Origin: Chloroflexota bacterium
GTDB taxonomy: Bacteria > Chloroflexota > UBA11872
DNA length: 64,000 nucleotides
Direction of reading: 5' to 3'
NCBI GenBank assembly: GCA_022821645.1
Contig: JAJEDE010000018.1
Location: 1-64,000 of the forward strand
Below the pieces are notes generated by a model, which worked only from the letters and a program-made list of their open reading frames with translations, searched no databases and was not told the DNA's origin. Each line of letters starts with the position of its first letter. The first letter of the stretch is position 1. Of this stretch, positions 50,785-59,657 are shown one piece after another. The position numbers and the translations under genes are program-made.

Positions 50785-52023
50785 ATGCTGACAGCCCTGA
50801 GGTCCGTGGGATGGCGACCGGATCCCAGCGGACCCGCCTTCACGATCCGCGATTTCATCAAGCTGGAATCGGCCGGCGGGATTCTGCTGTTCGGGGCCGC
50901 GGTGGCGGCCATGATCGCCGCCAATTCGCCGCTGGCCAGCGTTTATGCGTCGTTGCTGGACACGGTTGTGGCTGTCCAGGTCGGGGACCTCGTCATCAAC
51001 AAGCCCCTGCTGCTGTGGGTCAACGACGGCCTGATGGCCCTGTTCTTTTTTGTGATCGGGCTGGAAGTCAAGCGCGAGATCCTGGAGGGCGAACTCTCGT
51101 CCCTGCGGGCCATTGCGCTGCCCGGATTCGGCGCCCTGGGCGGCATGCTGGTCCCTGCGGCGATCTACATCGCCCTGAACTGGCAGGACCCCATCGCACT
51201 GGACGGCTGGGGCATCCCCGTCGCCACCGACATCGCCTTCGCCCTGGGCCTGTTGAGCGTCTTTGGCCGGCGCATTCCAACGCCGCTGAAGACCTTTCTG
51301 CTCACCCTGGCCATCTTCGACGACCTGGCCGCAATCGTCATCATCGCCATCTTCTATACCGGTGACCTGGCCGTTCCGGCGCTCCTGGTCGGCTCGGCGG
51401 CACTGGTGGCGGGGGTCGCGTTCAACCGGTTAGGCGTAACGCGCGTGTCGGCCTATGTGCTCGTCGGCATCGTGCTGTGGGTCGCCGTGCTCAAGTCCGG
51501 GGTGCACGCCACGTTGGCCGGCGTCTTGATTGCCTTCTGCATTCCCATGCGTGACCCGCGCGGCGAGTCGCCCTTGCGAAAGCTGGAGCACGATCTGCAC
51601 ACGCCCGTGGCATTCGTGATCCTTCCCGTCTTCGCCTTCGTGAACGCCGGGCTCGCGCTATCCGGCATTGGTGTCGATGAGCTCCTGCATCCCGTCACGG
51701 TGGGCGTAGCCGCGGGGCTATTCCTTGGCAAGCCGGTCGGCATTCTCGGCTTTGTCGCCATTGCCGCCGTCGCTGGCCTAGCGACGCTGCCGCGCGGCGT
51801 GACCTGGACACAGATTGCCGGGGTGGCGTTCGCCTGCGGGATCGGCTTCACCATGAGCCTCTTCATCGCCGGCCTCGCCTTCGAACACGGCAGCGGCGAC
51901 TACTTCGCCGGCGACCGCCTCGGCATCCTGGCCGGATCGCTGGCTTCCGCAGTCGCCGCCTACGTCGTCCTGCGCCTCAGCTGCCGGCGGGCGCCGGAAT
52001 CCCCCAACCAAAGCACCGGCTGA
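50785..52023 (+). CDS. nhaA: Na+/H+ antiporter NhaA
   Basis: A 412-residue NhaA antiporter, which expels Na+ in exchange for protons across the inner membrane. Family motifs are LWVNDGLMALFFFVIGLEVK (helix 2 region), GWGIPVATDIAFALG (helix 4 with Asp-Ile) and LAIFDDLAAIVIIAIFYT (helix 5 with the paired Asp). The C-terminal GVAFACGIGFTMSLFIAGLAF closes the bundle. About 11-12 helices are visible. GGGAG precedes the ATG. The 170 bases after the stop contain a short unassigned reading (AASESAGLTGAMDEWIEATD) with no start. Confidence 0.93.
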   Translation: MLTALRSVGWRPDPSGPAFTIRDFIKLESAGGILLFGAAVAAMIAANSPLASVYASLLDTVVAVQVGDLVINKPLLLWVNDGLMALFFFVIGLEVKREILEGELSSLRAIALPGFGALGGMLVPAAIYIALNWQDPIALDGWGIPVATDIAFALGLLSVFGRRIPTPLKTFLLTLAIFDDLAAIVIIAIFYTGDLAVPALLVGSAALVAGVAFNRLGVTRVSAYVLVGIVLWVAVLKSGVHATLAGVLIAFCIPMRDPRGESPLRKLEHDLHTPVAFVILPVFAFVNAGLALSGIGVDELLHPVTVGVAAGLFLGKPVGILGFVAIAAVAGLATLPRGVTWTQIAGVAFACGIGFTMSLFIAGLAFEHGSGDYFAGDRLGILAGSLASAVAAYVVLRLSCRRAPESPNQSTG

Positions 52024-52196
52024 CAGGCGCCCGGATCAGCCGCACCCTGGCCGCGTCCGAATCCGCCGGCCTCACCGGCGCCATGGACGAGTGGATCGAA
52101 GCCACCGACCAGCAACGCTAACTTCAGATAGCCGACCGGCCGGGGCGCTGGCACCATGGTCGGTCAGGGCAGTGGTTCCGAAAATCGGAGGGCTCG

Positions 52197-53201
52197 ATGC
52201 TTGGTATCGGAGTGGTCGGACTGGGCGGAATCGCGAAGTCGCACCTCACGGCGCTGCAGATCGCCGAGGACGAGGGGTTCGCCCGCTGCGTCGCCGCGGC
52301 CGACCTCGTGGAGGAACTGCGGGAGTCGCACCGCAAGGAATGGGAAATTCCGGCGGTCTACCCCAACCACCACAAGCTGCTGGAAGACCCTAACGTGGAT
52401 GCGGTAGCCATCATCCTGGGCCACCACCTCCACGCCGACCTGACGATCGACGCCCTGAACGCCGGCCGTCACGTCCTGGTCGAAAAGCCGATGGCCAACA
52501 CCCTGGAGGAATGCGACCGCATGATCGAGGCCGAGCAGGCCTCCGGCAAGATCCTGCAGATCGGCCTCACCGGCCGCTTCCACCCGGCCACCCGCAAGGC
52601 CCGCGAGATCCTGGATTCCAACGAGTTGGGACCAGTCGTCACGGCGCTCTCACGCTTCAACAAGAACTGGGGCTACGGCGGACGCCGCTACCAGTACCGC
52701 ACCCGCTGGATGGGCGGCGGCATGTGGATGGGCAACGGCGTCCACGCCGTGGACTGGCTGACGCACTGCATCGGCGCCAAGGCCGTCGCGGTGAAAGCCA
52801 AGCAGAGCACCTCCATGCACTACCAGGGCGCCGACGACGCGACGACGGCCTTCGTGCAGTACGCCAACGGAATCCCCGGCCTGCTGGTGGTGGTAGGCAG
52901 CGCCCACGGTTGCGCGACGGACGGAATCGAGGCGCACTGCGCGCTGGGCGAAATCCAGTACACCATCCGCGGCTCGGTGCGGGTCGGCAGGAACAACGAG
53001 TGGCGCGACGTGGAACACGACGGCAAGCACGGCTTCTGCGAGCAGTACCGGCACTTCGCGGACTCGATCGCCATGGGGATGCGTCCGCAGACCAGCAGCC
53101 ACTACGGCCGCCACATCATCGAGATCCTGCAGGCCGCCGAGACCTCGAGCATTACCGGCCGGGAGGTGCACCTGACCGACTACCACCGCATGCCCTGGTA
53201 A
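52197..53201 (+). CDS. Gfo/Idh/MocA-family oxidoreductase
   Basis: A 334-residue NAD(P)-dependent oxidoreductase of the glucose-fructose oxidoreductase/inositol dehydrogenase family. The Rossmann start is GIGVVGLGGIAKSHL, and the family EKP motif is HVLVEKPMANTLEE (residues about 95-108). The second domain has NWGYGGRRYQYRTRWMGGGM and VHAVDWLTHCIGAK, supplying the catalytic Asp-x-x-His. A GGAGG site lies 6 bases before the ATG. Sugar or cyclitol oxidation is likely; the exact substrate is unknown. The Lut-type gene starts 43 bases downstream. Confidence 0.9.
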   Translation: MLGIGVVGLGGIAKSHLTALQIAEDEGFARCVAAADLVEELRESHRKEWEIPAVYPNHHKLLEDPNVDAVAIILGHHLHADLTIDALNAGRHVLVEKPMANTLEECDRMIEAEQASGKILQIGLTGRFHPATRKAREILDSNELGPVVTALSRFNKNWGYGGRRYQYRTRWMGGGMWMGNGVHAVDWLTHCIGAKAVAVKAKQSTSMHYQGADDATTAFVQYANGIPGLLVVVGSAHGCATDGIEAHCALGEIQYTIRGSVRVGRNNEWRDVEHDGKHGFCEQYRHFADSIAMGMRPQTSSHYGRHIIEILQAAETSSITGREVHLTDYHRMPW

Positions 53202-53244
53202 GGCACGTGCGATTGCGTGCGTTCCCGCAAGCCGTGAGGCGGTG

Positions 53245-55401
53245 ATGGCGCCAGGAGCCGCCGGGCACGCGATTCCGCCGTTCAAGGAGCGGCTGCGCGA
53301 AGCGCTGGAGTCCGATTCGCTGCCGGTCGCGCTGGGCCGCTCGCTGCCGCAACTCAGCGAGCGCCGCGACGCGGCCTTCCGCGCCCGCGACTTCCAGGGC
53401 AGCCAGGCCGACCTGGGCGGCCGCCGCCAGGCCGCGCTGGACCGGATGCCGGAGCTGGTGGAGGAGTTCACAGCCGCGGCCGAGGCGGTTGGAACGGTGG
53501 TCCACGGCCCCACGGACGCCGCTGGCGCAGTTGCGACGGCGCTCCAGGTGCTGCACGACCATGAGGTCCAGATGGTCGTCAAGAGCAAGTCGATGGCCAC
53601 CGAGGAGATTCAGCTCAACGCGGCATTGGAATCCGACGGCATCGAAGTCGTGGAAACCGACCTCGGCGAGTTCCTGGTTCAGGTAGCCGGGGAACGCCCC
53701 TCCCACATCATCGCGCCCGCCCTGCACATCACCCGCGAGCGCGCCGCCGAACTGATCAGCAAAGCCACCGGCGAAGACCTGCCGCCGGACCCGGACGTGC
53801 TGGTAGGCGCGGCGGCCCGCCACCTGCGCAGCCGCTTCATCAACGCCGGCGCCGGGATCACCGGAGCCAACGCGCTGGTGGCCGCGACCGGCACCGTGAT
53901 GCTGGTGAGTAACGAGGGCAACGCGCGGCTGGCCAGCGCGCTGCCGCCGCTGCATATCGTGATCGCCGGGATCGACAAGCTGGTGCCCTCGCTGGCCGAC
54001 GCGACGACGATGCTTGAGAGCCTGCCGCGCAGCGCCACCGGTCAGCCGATCTCGACCTACGTGTCCTTCATTTCGGGTCCGAGCCGCAGCGCGGACATCG
54101 AGCTGTCGCTCTCGATGGGCGTGCACGGTCCACGGCACGTGCACATCATCCTTCTGGACAACGGACGCGAGGCCATTCGCACCAACCCGCGAATGCGCTC
54201 AGCCTTGCAGTGCGTCCGCTGCGGCGCCTGCTCGAACGCGTGCCCGGTCTACCAGCAGGTCGGCGGCCACGCGATGGGGCACATATACACGGGCCCGATC
54301 GGGCTGCTGGTGACGCCGTATCACCACGGCCTGGAGCACATTGCCGGACCGCAGTCCCTCTGCGCCGGCTGCGGCGCCTGCGCCAGCGTCTGCCCGGCGG
54401 GCATTCCGATACCCGACCTGATCCTGGACGTGCGCGAGCGGGCGGTGTCAGAGGGACATTCCGGCAACGCCATGAAGAAACGAGCCCTGGGCGCGCTGGC
54501 GGACGAGCGGCTGCTGGAGCGCGGCGCCCGGCTGGCCTCGAAGGCTCCGTGGTTGCAGGCGCTGGGTCAGCGACTACCCGGCTCGCCGCTGAAGAAGCGG
54601 CCGCTGCCACGCGTACAGGGACGGCCGTTCCGGGATCGCATTGGCGCTGTGACAACGCCCAACCCCAGGGCAGCCGCGCGGATTGCCTACTTTCCAGGCT
54701 GTCTGACCGACTGGCTGTCACCGGAAACCGGCGAGGCTGCCGTGGCGGTGCTGGAGGCGCTGGGACTAGCTGTGGAACCGGTGCAATTCGCCTCGTGCTG
54801 CGGGCTGCCAGCCATCAACGCGGGCTACAAGGACCAGGCGACGCAAATGATCCGGCAGACCGTGGAAGCCATCGAGCAGCTAGACGTAGACGCGGTGGTG
54901 AGCACGTCGACCAGCTGCGCTGGCGCCATGCTCCACGACTACGCCCGGCTGACGGATGACGATTTGGACTGGGCGGTGCGTGTCCGCGCGGCAGCGGCCA
55001 AGGTGAGGGACTTCACAAGCTACGTGGCCGAGATAGGACTTCCCGACGAGATGCTCGGCCGGGCGAGCGGCGTTGTGACCATCCACGACGCCTGCCAGTC
55101 GAAACACGGCATGGGGCTGGGTCCCGAAACCCGCGACTTGCTGATCGACGCCGGCTACACGGTCGTCGAAGCCCCGCCTTCAGGCGAATGCTGCGGATTC
55201 GGCGGCTCGTTCTCCTTCGATCACCCGGAAGTCGCCCAGCGCATGCGCCTCCGCAAGCTGCACGCCTTCGCCGCCACCGGCGCAGACCACGTATGCGTGG
55301 ACAACCCGGGCTGCCTGCTGCACTTGAGTGAAGGTCCGGGCCTTGCCGAGTCAGGGCGGCCTATGCACCTGGCCGAATTGCTGCGGGCGACGATCGGCTA
55401 G
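53245..55401 (+). CDS. LutB-LutA fusion (LUD, ferredoxin and CCG domains)
   Basis: A 718-residue iron-sulfur protein joining what are usually two Lut subunits. Residues about 70-300 are the LUD domain (VKSKSMATEEIQLNAALE, IINAGAGITGANALVA region). Two 4Fe-4S motifs follow: CVRCGACSNACPVY and CAGCGACASVCPAGIP. Residues about 470-710 form a LutA-like part with two CCG domains: YFPGCLTDW with ASCCGLPA, then HDACQSKHGMG with GECCGFGGSF. LutABC oxidises L-lactate in many bacteria. No lutC is adjacent. The neighbouring oxidoreductase suggests it may oxidise another 2-hydroxy acid. A GTG at 53242 directly precedes the ATG. Confidence 0.9.
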   Translation: MAPGAAGHAIPPFKERLREALESDSLPVALGRSLPQLSERRDAAFRARDFQGSQADLGGRRQAALDRMPELVEEFTAAAEAVGTVVHGPTDAAGAVATALQVLHDHEVQMVVKSKSMATEEIQLNAALESDGIEVVETDLGEFLVQVAGERPSHIIAPALHITRERAAELISKATGEDLPPDPDVLVGAAARHLRSRFINAGAGITGANALVAATGTVMLVSNEGNARLASALPPLHIVIAGIDKLVPSLADATTMLESLPRSATGQPISTYVSFISGPSRSADIELSLSMGVHGPRHVHIILLDNGREAIRTNPRMRSALQCVRCGACSNACPVYQQVGGHAMGHIYTGPIGLLVTPYHHGLEHIAGPQSLCAGCGACASVCPAGIPIPDLILDVRERAVSEGHSGNAMKKRALGALADERLLERGARLASKAPWLQALGQRLPGSPLKKRPLPRVQGRPFRDRIGAVTTPNPRAAARIAYFPGCLTDWLSPETGEAAVAVLEALGLAVEPVQFASCCGLPAINAGYKDQATQMIRQTVEAIEQLDVDAVVSTSTSCAGAMLHDYARLTDDDLDWAVRVRAAAAKVRDFTSYVAEIGLPDEMLGRASGVVTIHDACQSKHGMGLGPETRDLLIDAGYTVVEAPPSGECCGFGGSFSFDHPEVAQRMRLRKLHAFAATGADHVCVDNPGCLLHLSEGPGLAESGRPMHLAELLRATIG

Positions 55402-55440
55402 GTCGTGATGTTCAAGGACTCGCCGATCCGCGGACAACGG

Positions 55441-55947
55441 TTATTGTTCGCCGCTCCCGTTGTGACCGTCGATGACCGCCCAGAAGTCCGCGGTCACCGG
55501 CCAGTCGCGTTGGTGACTACCCACCCACAATTTGCGCACCACGCCTGCGGGATCGATGAGGATGAGTGATGGCCGTGCCATGTTCCACGACTCGAAGTTG
55601 ACCCGCACGTACACGCCATAGTCGCGGGTCATCTGCCGGTCGGGGTCCGCCAGCACGGGGAAGGGGAGTTCCTCACGCCTGGCGAACGCGGACACGGCAT
55701 CGAGGTTCTGCGGAAAGATGCAGGTGAGGGAGGCTCCTCTCTGTGTCCATTCGTCCAGCTCGACCTCGAGCCGCGCCAGGAAACCCTGGCAACTCAGTCA
55801 CCAGGTATGCCGCACAAAGACGAGGCACAGCCATCCGCCAGCGTAGTCTCGCAGCGTGGAGCGTTCGCCGGTTCCCGCCACCGGAACTTCGAATTCCGGC
55901 GCGCGATCACCGGTTGCGAACGTGGTCGAGCCTTCGGCACGGGGCAT
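55441..55947 (-). CDS. Peroxiredoxin-like selenoprotein candidate (TGA at active site)
   Basis: A 168-codon AhpC/TSA-like protein from ATG 55947, read through one in-frame TGA at 55798-55800 (codon 50). Before it: TGDRAPEFEVP, STLRDYAGGWLCLVFVRHTW, a textbook thioredoxin-fold start. After it: LSCQGFLARLEVELDEW, then ELPFPVLADPDRQMTRDYGV and ARPSLILIDPAGVVRKLW. The TGA falls precisely where relatives have the peroxidatic or resolving Cys of a CxxC (TW-U-LSC), giving a UxxC motif. A perfect 6-bp hairpin follows 7 bases after the TGA (55775-55790). Selenocysteine is the best explanation. A TGC-to-TGA nonsense mutation is the alternative, leaving only a dead C-terminal frame. No sel genes are in the window. 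Confidence 0.75.
55775..55790 (-). promoter_or_regulatory. SECIS-like hairpin after the in-frame TGA
   Basis: In the mRNA sense: GCCAGG, loop GUUU, CCUGGC, beginning 7 bases after the UGA. A perfect 6-bp stem with a G at the loop start suits a bacterial SECIS element read by SelB, though the distance is at the short end of the usual range. Confidence 0.5.
55881..55899. repeat. Small dispersed hairpin CCGGAActtcgaaTTCCGG
   Basis: CCGGAA and TTCCGG pair around a 7-base centre. 23 of 24 bases, including flanking CGCCA, match 46771-46794. Here it lies inside the peroxiredoxin-like gene, where it encodes PEFEVPVA, so the likeness may be coincidental. Confidence 0.3.
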
Positions 55948-56018
55948 GGTCGAAACTCTGAGTCAGGACATTCCGGCGGAGGCACAGTAATACCGAATCG
56001 TCGGAACCGGCAACAAAG

Positions 56019-57035
56019 CTACGGCGTGACCATGACCTTGATGTTGACGTCCTTGCGGGTTCGGGCGTCTTCGAGGGCCTTGCCGGCGGCTTCCAGCGGG
56101 TAATGGGCGGTGATCAGGGGCTTGATGTCAACCGAGCCGCGAGACAGCAGGTCCACGGCAACAGGCCAGGTGTTGGCGTAGCGGAAGACGCCCGTAACGT
56201 CGAGCGCCTTATCGACCAGTTCGTTGGTGTCGATGGGCGTCAGATCGGCGTCTGTCATACCCACCAGCACGACCCGCCCGCCACGGCGCGCGATGCGAGT
56301 GGTTTGGGTGAGGGTGGTGGAGTTTCCGGCAGTTTCGAAGACGAGGTCGAACTGGGTGGATCGGGATTGGCCGACGTCTTCGGCGCGGCCGTCGATGGCC
56401 TCGGTCGCGCCGAGGTCCAGGGCCTTCTGGAGACGGAATGGCTCGACATCGACCAGGGTGACGTCGTGAATGCCCTGGCTCTGGAGGGCCAGGAGGGTCA
56501 TGAGGCCGATCGGGCCTGCCCCGAGGATGGCTGCGCGGTCGCCCAGGCGGGCCTGTCCCCGACGAGCAGCGAAGAGCCCCACCGAGAGCGGCTCGATGAG
56601 GGCGGCCTCGTCGTAGGAGACGTGGTCGGGGATGCGGTAGGCGAAGTCGGCGGGATGGGCGACATATTCGACGAAGGCGCCATGGACAGGCGGCGTGGCC
56701 ATAAAAGCCACGTCATCGCACAGGTTGTAGTGGCCGGTCCGGCAGTGCGCGCAGGCGCGGCAGGGCACGCCGGGTTCGATGGAGACTCGGTCGCCTTCGG
56801 CGAGCGAGGTCACCGCGGGTCCGAGGGCGACGACTTCACCTGAAGGCTCGTGGCCGAGGATGAGCGGCTCACGGACGATGTAACGGCCGATGCGGCCGTG
56901 CTCGTAGTAGTGAACGTCCGAGGCGCAGACGCCAACCGAGCGGATGCGGATGAGGACTTCGCCGGGGCCGGGCTCGGGCAACGGGACGTCGCGGGTGCGG
57001 ACCTGGAGAGCGGACTCGAGGTAGGCAGCTTTCAT
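56019..57035 (-). CDS. Zinc alcohol dehydrogenase (polyol dehydrogenase-like)
   Basis: A 338-residue medium-chain zinc dehydrogenase of the sorbitol/xylitol dehydrogenase type. The catalytic zinc site is VCASDVHYYEHG (Cys) with LILGHEPSGEVVALG (His-Glu). The structural zinc lobe is EPGVPCRACAHCRTGHYNLC (four Cys). The NAD(H) fold is RAAILGAGPIGLMTLLALQ followed by VDVEPFRLQKA. The HYYEHGRIGRYIV segment is typical of polyol dehydrogenases. It should oxidise a sugar alcohol or related secondary alcohol. The cyclase gene follows on the same strand after 36 bases. Confidence 0.9.
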   Translation of the reverse strand: MKAAYLESALQVRTRDVPLPEPGPGEVLIRIRSVGVCASDVHYYEHGRIGRYIVREPLILGHEPSGEVVALGPAVTSLAEGDRVSIEPGVPCRACAHCRTGHYNLCDDVAFMATPPVHGAFVEYVAHPADFAYRIPDHVSYDEAALIEPLSVGLFAARRGQARLGDRAAILGAGPIGLMTLLALQSQGIHDVTLVDVEPFRLQKALDLGATEAIDGRAEDVGQSRSTQFDLVFETAGNSTTLTQTTRIARRGGRVVLVGMTDADLTPIDTNELVDKALDVTGVFRYANTWPVAVDLLSRGSVDIKPLITAHYPLEAAGKALEDARTRKDVNIKVMVTP

Positions 57036-57071
57036 CGGCGTCTCCGAGGGTGTTGGGTTGAGCGGCGGACG

Positions 57072-57869
57072 CTAGGCGATTGCGATGGGGCGGACGGGCG
57101 AGGCGGTTGCGCCGACGATCTTGAGGGGAGACATGACGAAGAGGAACTCGTGAACGCCGGCCGCAGCCAGAGACTCGAGATCGGCGTTTTCGAGGATGTG
57201 AATGCCGTGATCGACGAGAAATATCCCGTGAACCGGGAGGCGCTCGTCGCCGGCGGGGATGAACTCAAAGGTCATGGTGTCCGCGCCGCCGAGGTAGACC
57301 CCGGTCTCGGCGAGCCATTCGGCGCAGTCGGCGGTGATGCCTGGCTGGCCGTTCTTAAGATCGAGGAAGGAGGGGTCATTCCAGCGTTGCATGAGGCCGG
57401 TGCGAACCAGGAAGGCGTCGTCCTTACGGACTTCGACGCCGTGTTCACGAGCGACGGCCTGGGCAACGTCGGCGGTGATGGCGAAGTCGTTGGGCAAAAT
57501 GTCCACGCCCTCGGCCCCGGCTACGTCCAAAAGGACGCCGCGACGCACGATGGGCGGCACGCGCTCAATGCCATGCTCGGTCATGCCACGGCCACCGCTC
57601 TGGACCTTGACCGCTTCGAGGCCGCCGCACATGATTCCGTCACGCGCGAAGTGGGCAAGCGCGTCGAGGTGCGTGCCGGTGTGGCCGCACATGACGATCA
57701 ACTCGTTAGCGGAACCAAGTCCACCCGGGCGCATGGTGTCGCCGTGGCGCCGCTGCAGCGTAAACACGTAGGGCGGATGTGACGGATGGACCGGCATGCC
57801 CATGTTGTAAGGGGTGCCAAGGTCGTAGACCTGTCGATTCACTACGGAGTCAAGCACGGTCGGATCCAT
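57072..57869 (-). CDS. Cyclase family protein (metal-dependent hydrolase)
   Basis: A 265-residue protein of the cyclase/kynurenine-formamidase-like family (PF04199). The metal motif HxGTHxDxxxH reads MCGHTGTHLDALAHFARDG. Supporting segments are YDLGTPYNMGMPVHPSHPP, ERVPPIVRRGVLLDVAGAEG and the C-terminal GIFLVDHGIHILENADLESL. Members hydrolyse amides or lactones, for example N-formylkynurenine. The ATG at 57869 has GAGG upstream; an ATG at 57890 would add 7 residues. It is downstream of nothing on this strand and divergent from the amidohydrolase at 58030. The alcohol dehydrogenase gene follows it. Confidence 0.87.
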   Translation of the reverse strand: MDPTVLDSVVNRQVYDLGTPYNMGMPVHPSHPPYVFTLQRRHGDTMRPGGLGSANELIVMCGHTGTHLDALAHFARDGIMCGGLEAVKVQSGGRGMTEHGIERVPPIVRRGVLLDVAGAEGVDILPNDFAITADVAQAVAREHGVEVRKDDAFLVRTGLMQRWNDPSFLDLKNGQPGITADCAEWLAETGVYLGGADTMTFEFIPAGDERLPVHGIFLVDHGIHILENADLESLAAAGVHEFLFVMSPLKIVGATASPVRPIAIA

Positions 57870-58029
57870 GGCGGAGCCTCGGGCAGACATGGCTGCCGAA
57901 TCCTGCCGCTCTATGCCTAGGCAGGCAAACCCGCATAATCGGCGACGCTTGATGAGTTGACCGGAGTTGGTGCTTCGGTTGACGCCTCCCGCGGTTGCGC
58001 GACGACCGCGGACGAACGCACAGGTCCGA

Positions 58030-59001
58030 ATGCGAATCGACACTCAAAGCCACATCTGGCCCGAACCGTTCCTGGACTACCTGCAAACCCGTACCGAGGA
58101 GCCGCTGGCATTCCGGGACGGCGAAACGCTCTTTATCGATACCGGGAAGTGGCGGCGGACGGCCATGCCGGGGCACTCCGACATGGACGCCAAAGTGCGG
58201 ACGATGGATGCGGCGGGGATTGCCCTGACGGTGCTGTCGCCGAACGATCCGGGCCCCGAGCGCTTTGGGGACGATGGGCCAATGGTCGCGCGGCTGTTCA
58301 ACGACTACATCGCCGAGCAGACGCGGGTGTATCCGGGGCGCTTTGCCGGGCTGTGCGTGCTGCCGCTCTTTCATCAGGCGGAGGCTCGGGAGGAGTTGGA
58401 CCGGGCCGTGCAGGACCTGGACATGCGCGGCGTGCTGCTCTACGCCAACCTGGATGGCCGGCACCCGGACGAGCCGGAGTTCGAGTGGCTGTTCGGACGG
58501 GCCGAGGAGCTGAGCATTCCGCTGTACCTGCACCCAGCCTGTCCGGTGACGATTGACCAAGTGGAAGGCCGCAACCTGACGGGTGCACTGGGCCTGATGT
58601 TCGACACGACGATCGCGCTGGCGCGCATCATTGTGAGCGGGCTGATGGACCGCCATCCGGATCTGACAATCGTCTGTCCGCATGTGGGCGGCGCCCTGCC
58701 GTACCTGATCGGACGCCTGGACCACCAGACCATGGTGTTAAAGCGGGGCGCCGAGAACCTGACCAGGCCGCCAAGCGAATACCTGCAGCGGATCTGGTTC
58801 GACACGGTCTCCCCCTGGCCAGCGGCGGTGCGCTACGGCCTGGAGATGGTAGGGCCGAACCAGTTGATGTTCGCCAGCGACCATCCGTGGGTGGAGCCGG
58901 ACGTGATCAGCCCGATCGTGGACGCATTGCCAGTGAGCGACGAGGAGCGGGCACAGATTTATGCGGGGAACGCGGTGCGGCTGTTTGGATTGGACGCGTA
59001 G
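58030..59001 (+). CDS. Amidohydrolase-2 family protein (ACMSD-like)
   Basis: A 323-residue amidohydrolase-2 enzyme. It starts RIDTQSHIWPEPFLDYL, where the usual HxH has become SHIWP-like, so the first metal ligand pair is atypical. The central LYLHPACPV and TIVCPHVGGALPYLIGRLD supply His residues, and QLMFASDHPWVEPD supplies the catalytic Asp. These fit the aminocarboxymuconate-semialdehyde decarboxylase branch. A substituted first His could mean altered metal content. It is divergent from the cyclase, 160 bases apart. The start was chosen so that the conserved first strand follows directly. Confidence 0.87.
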   Translation: MRIDTQSHIWPEPFLDYLQTRTEEPLAFRDGETLFIDTGKWRRTAMPGHSDMDAKVRTMDAAGIALTVLSPNDPGPERFGDDGPMVARLFNDYIAEQTRVYPGRFAGLCVLPLFHQAEAREELDRAVQDLDMRGVLLYANLDGRHPDEPEFEWLFGRAEELSIPLYLHPACPVTIDQVEGRNLTGALGLMFDTTIALARIIVSGLMDRHPDLTIVCPHVGGALPYLIGRLDHQTMVLKRGAENLTRPPSEYLQRIWFDTVSPWPAAVRYGLEMVGPNQLMFASDHPWVEPDVISPIVDALPVSDEERAQIYAGNAVRLFGLDA

Positions 59002-59052
59002 GACGCCAAGTTCCAAACGCCGAGCAATTGAGCACGATTGGGTCCGCGGCGA

Positions 59053-59640
59053 TTAGGGATTCAGGTAGCCCAGTCGTACGGCTTCGTTGATCAGATTGCG
59101 GGCGAAGGCCCAGAGGGTCTCGGAGCCCTGGGCAATGTGGGCATTGACGGTTAGGACTTGGTCGCGGGCGACGCCGTGCTGGCGCCAGGCCTGGCCCCTG
59201 GTGTGAAAGTTGAGGATGAGGGGCTGGAGGCGGTCGAGAGAGGCGGCGAATCGGGCTTCGGGGGTCTGACGGGCTTCGAACTCTTCCCAGAGGGCACGGA
59301 GGCTCCGGCCCTGGCCAGCTGGCAGCAGGCCGTAGATGCGGTCGGCAGCCGCGCTTTCGCGCGCGGGTTGCAGGGCTTTCGCTTCCTCGTCGTAGACGAA
59401 GGCGTCGCCGGCGTCGATTTCCACGATGTCATGTACCAGCAGCATGGCAATGACTCGTGCGATGTCGGTGCCGGGAGGAGCGTAGGCGGCCAGCACCAGC
59501 GCGAACATGGTCACGTGCCAACCGTGCTCAGCGTCGTTCTCGCGACGTTCCTCGGCCGTGATGAGGTTGCGACGGAGGACACCCTTGGCCTTGTCGAGTT
59601 CCAGCAGGAACTCGACCCGGCGTTGCAGGTCGGCGCCCAC
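59053..59640 (-). CDS. HD-domain phosphohydrolase (YfbR/HDDC2-like)
   Basis: A 195-residue HD protein of the 5'-deoxynucleotidase (YfbR/HDDC2) group. The metal set is NDAEHGWHVTMFALVLA (His), MLLVHDIVEIDAGDAFVYDE (His-Asp and downstream acid) and, late, the Asp in FAASLDRLQPLILNF. Such enzymes remove phosphate from (deoxy)nucleoside monophosphates. It begins 17 bases after the stop of the quinone oxidoreductase gene on the same strand, so the two are probably cotranscribed. Confidence 0.88.
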   Translation of the reverse strand: MGADLQRRVEFLLELDKAKGVLRRNLITAEERRENDAEHGWHVTMFALVLAAYAPPGTDIARVIAMLLVHDIVEIDAGDAFVYDEEAKALQPARESAAADRIYGLLPAGQGRSLRALWEEFEARQTPEARFAASLDRLQPLILNFHTRGQAWRQHGVARDQVLTVNAHIAQGSETLWAFARNLINEAVRLGYLNP

Positions 59641-59657
59641 GCCAGGCGGTTCGGCGC

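Noticed and set aside
52024-52126. Reading AASESAGLTGAMDEWIEATDQQR after nhaA
   Set aside because: It is protein-like but has no start and overlaps the end of nhaA. Too short to call even as a relic.
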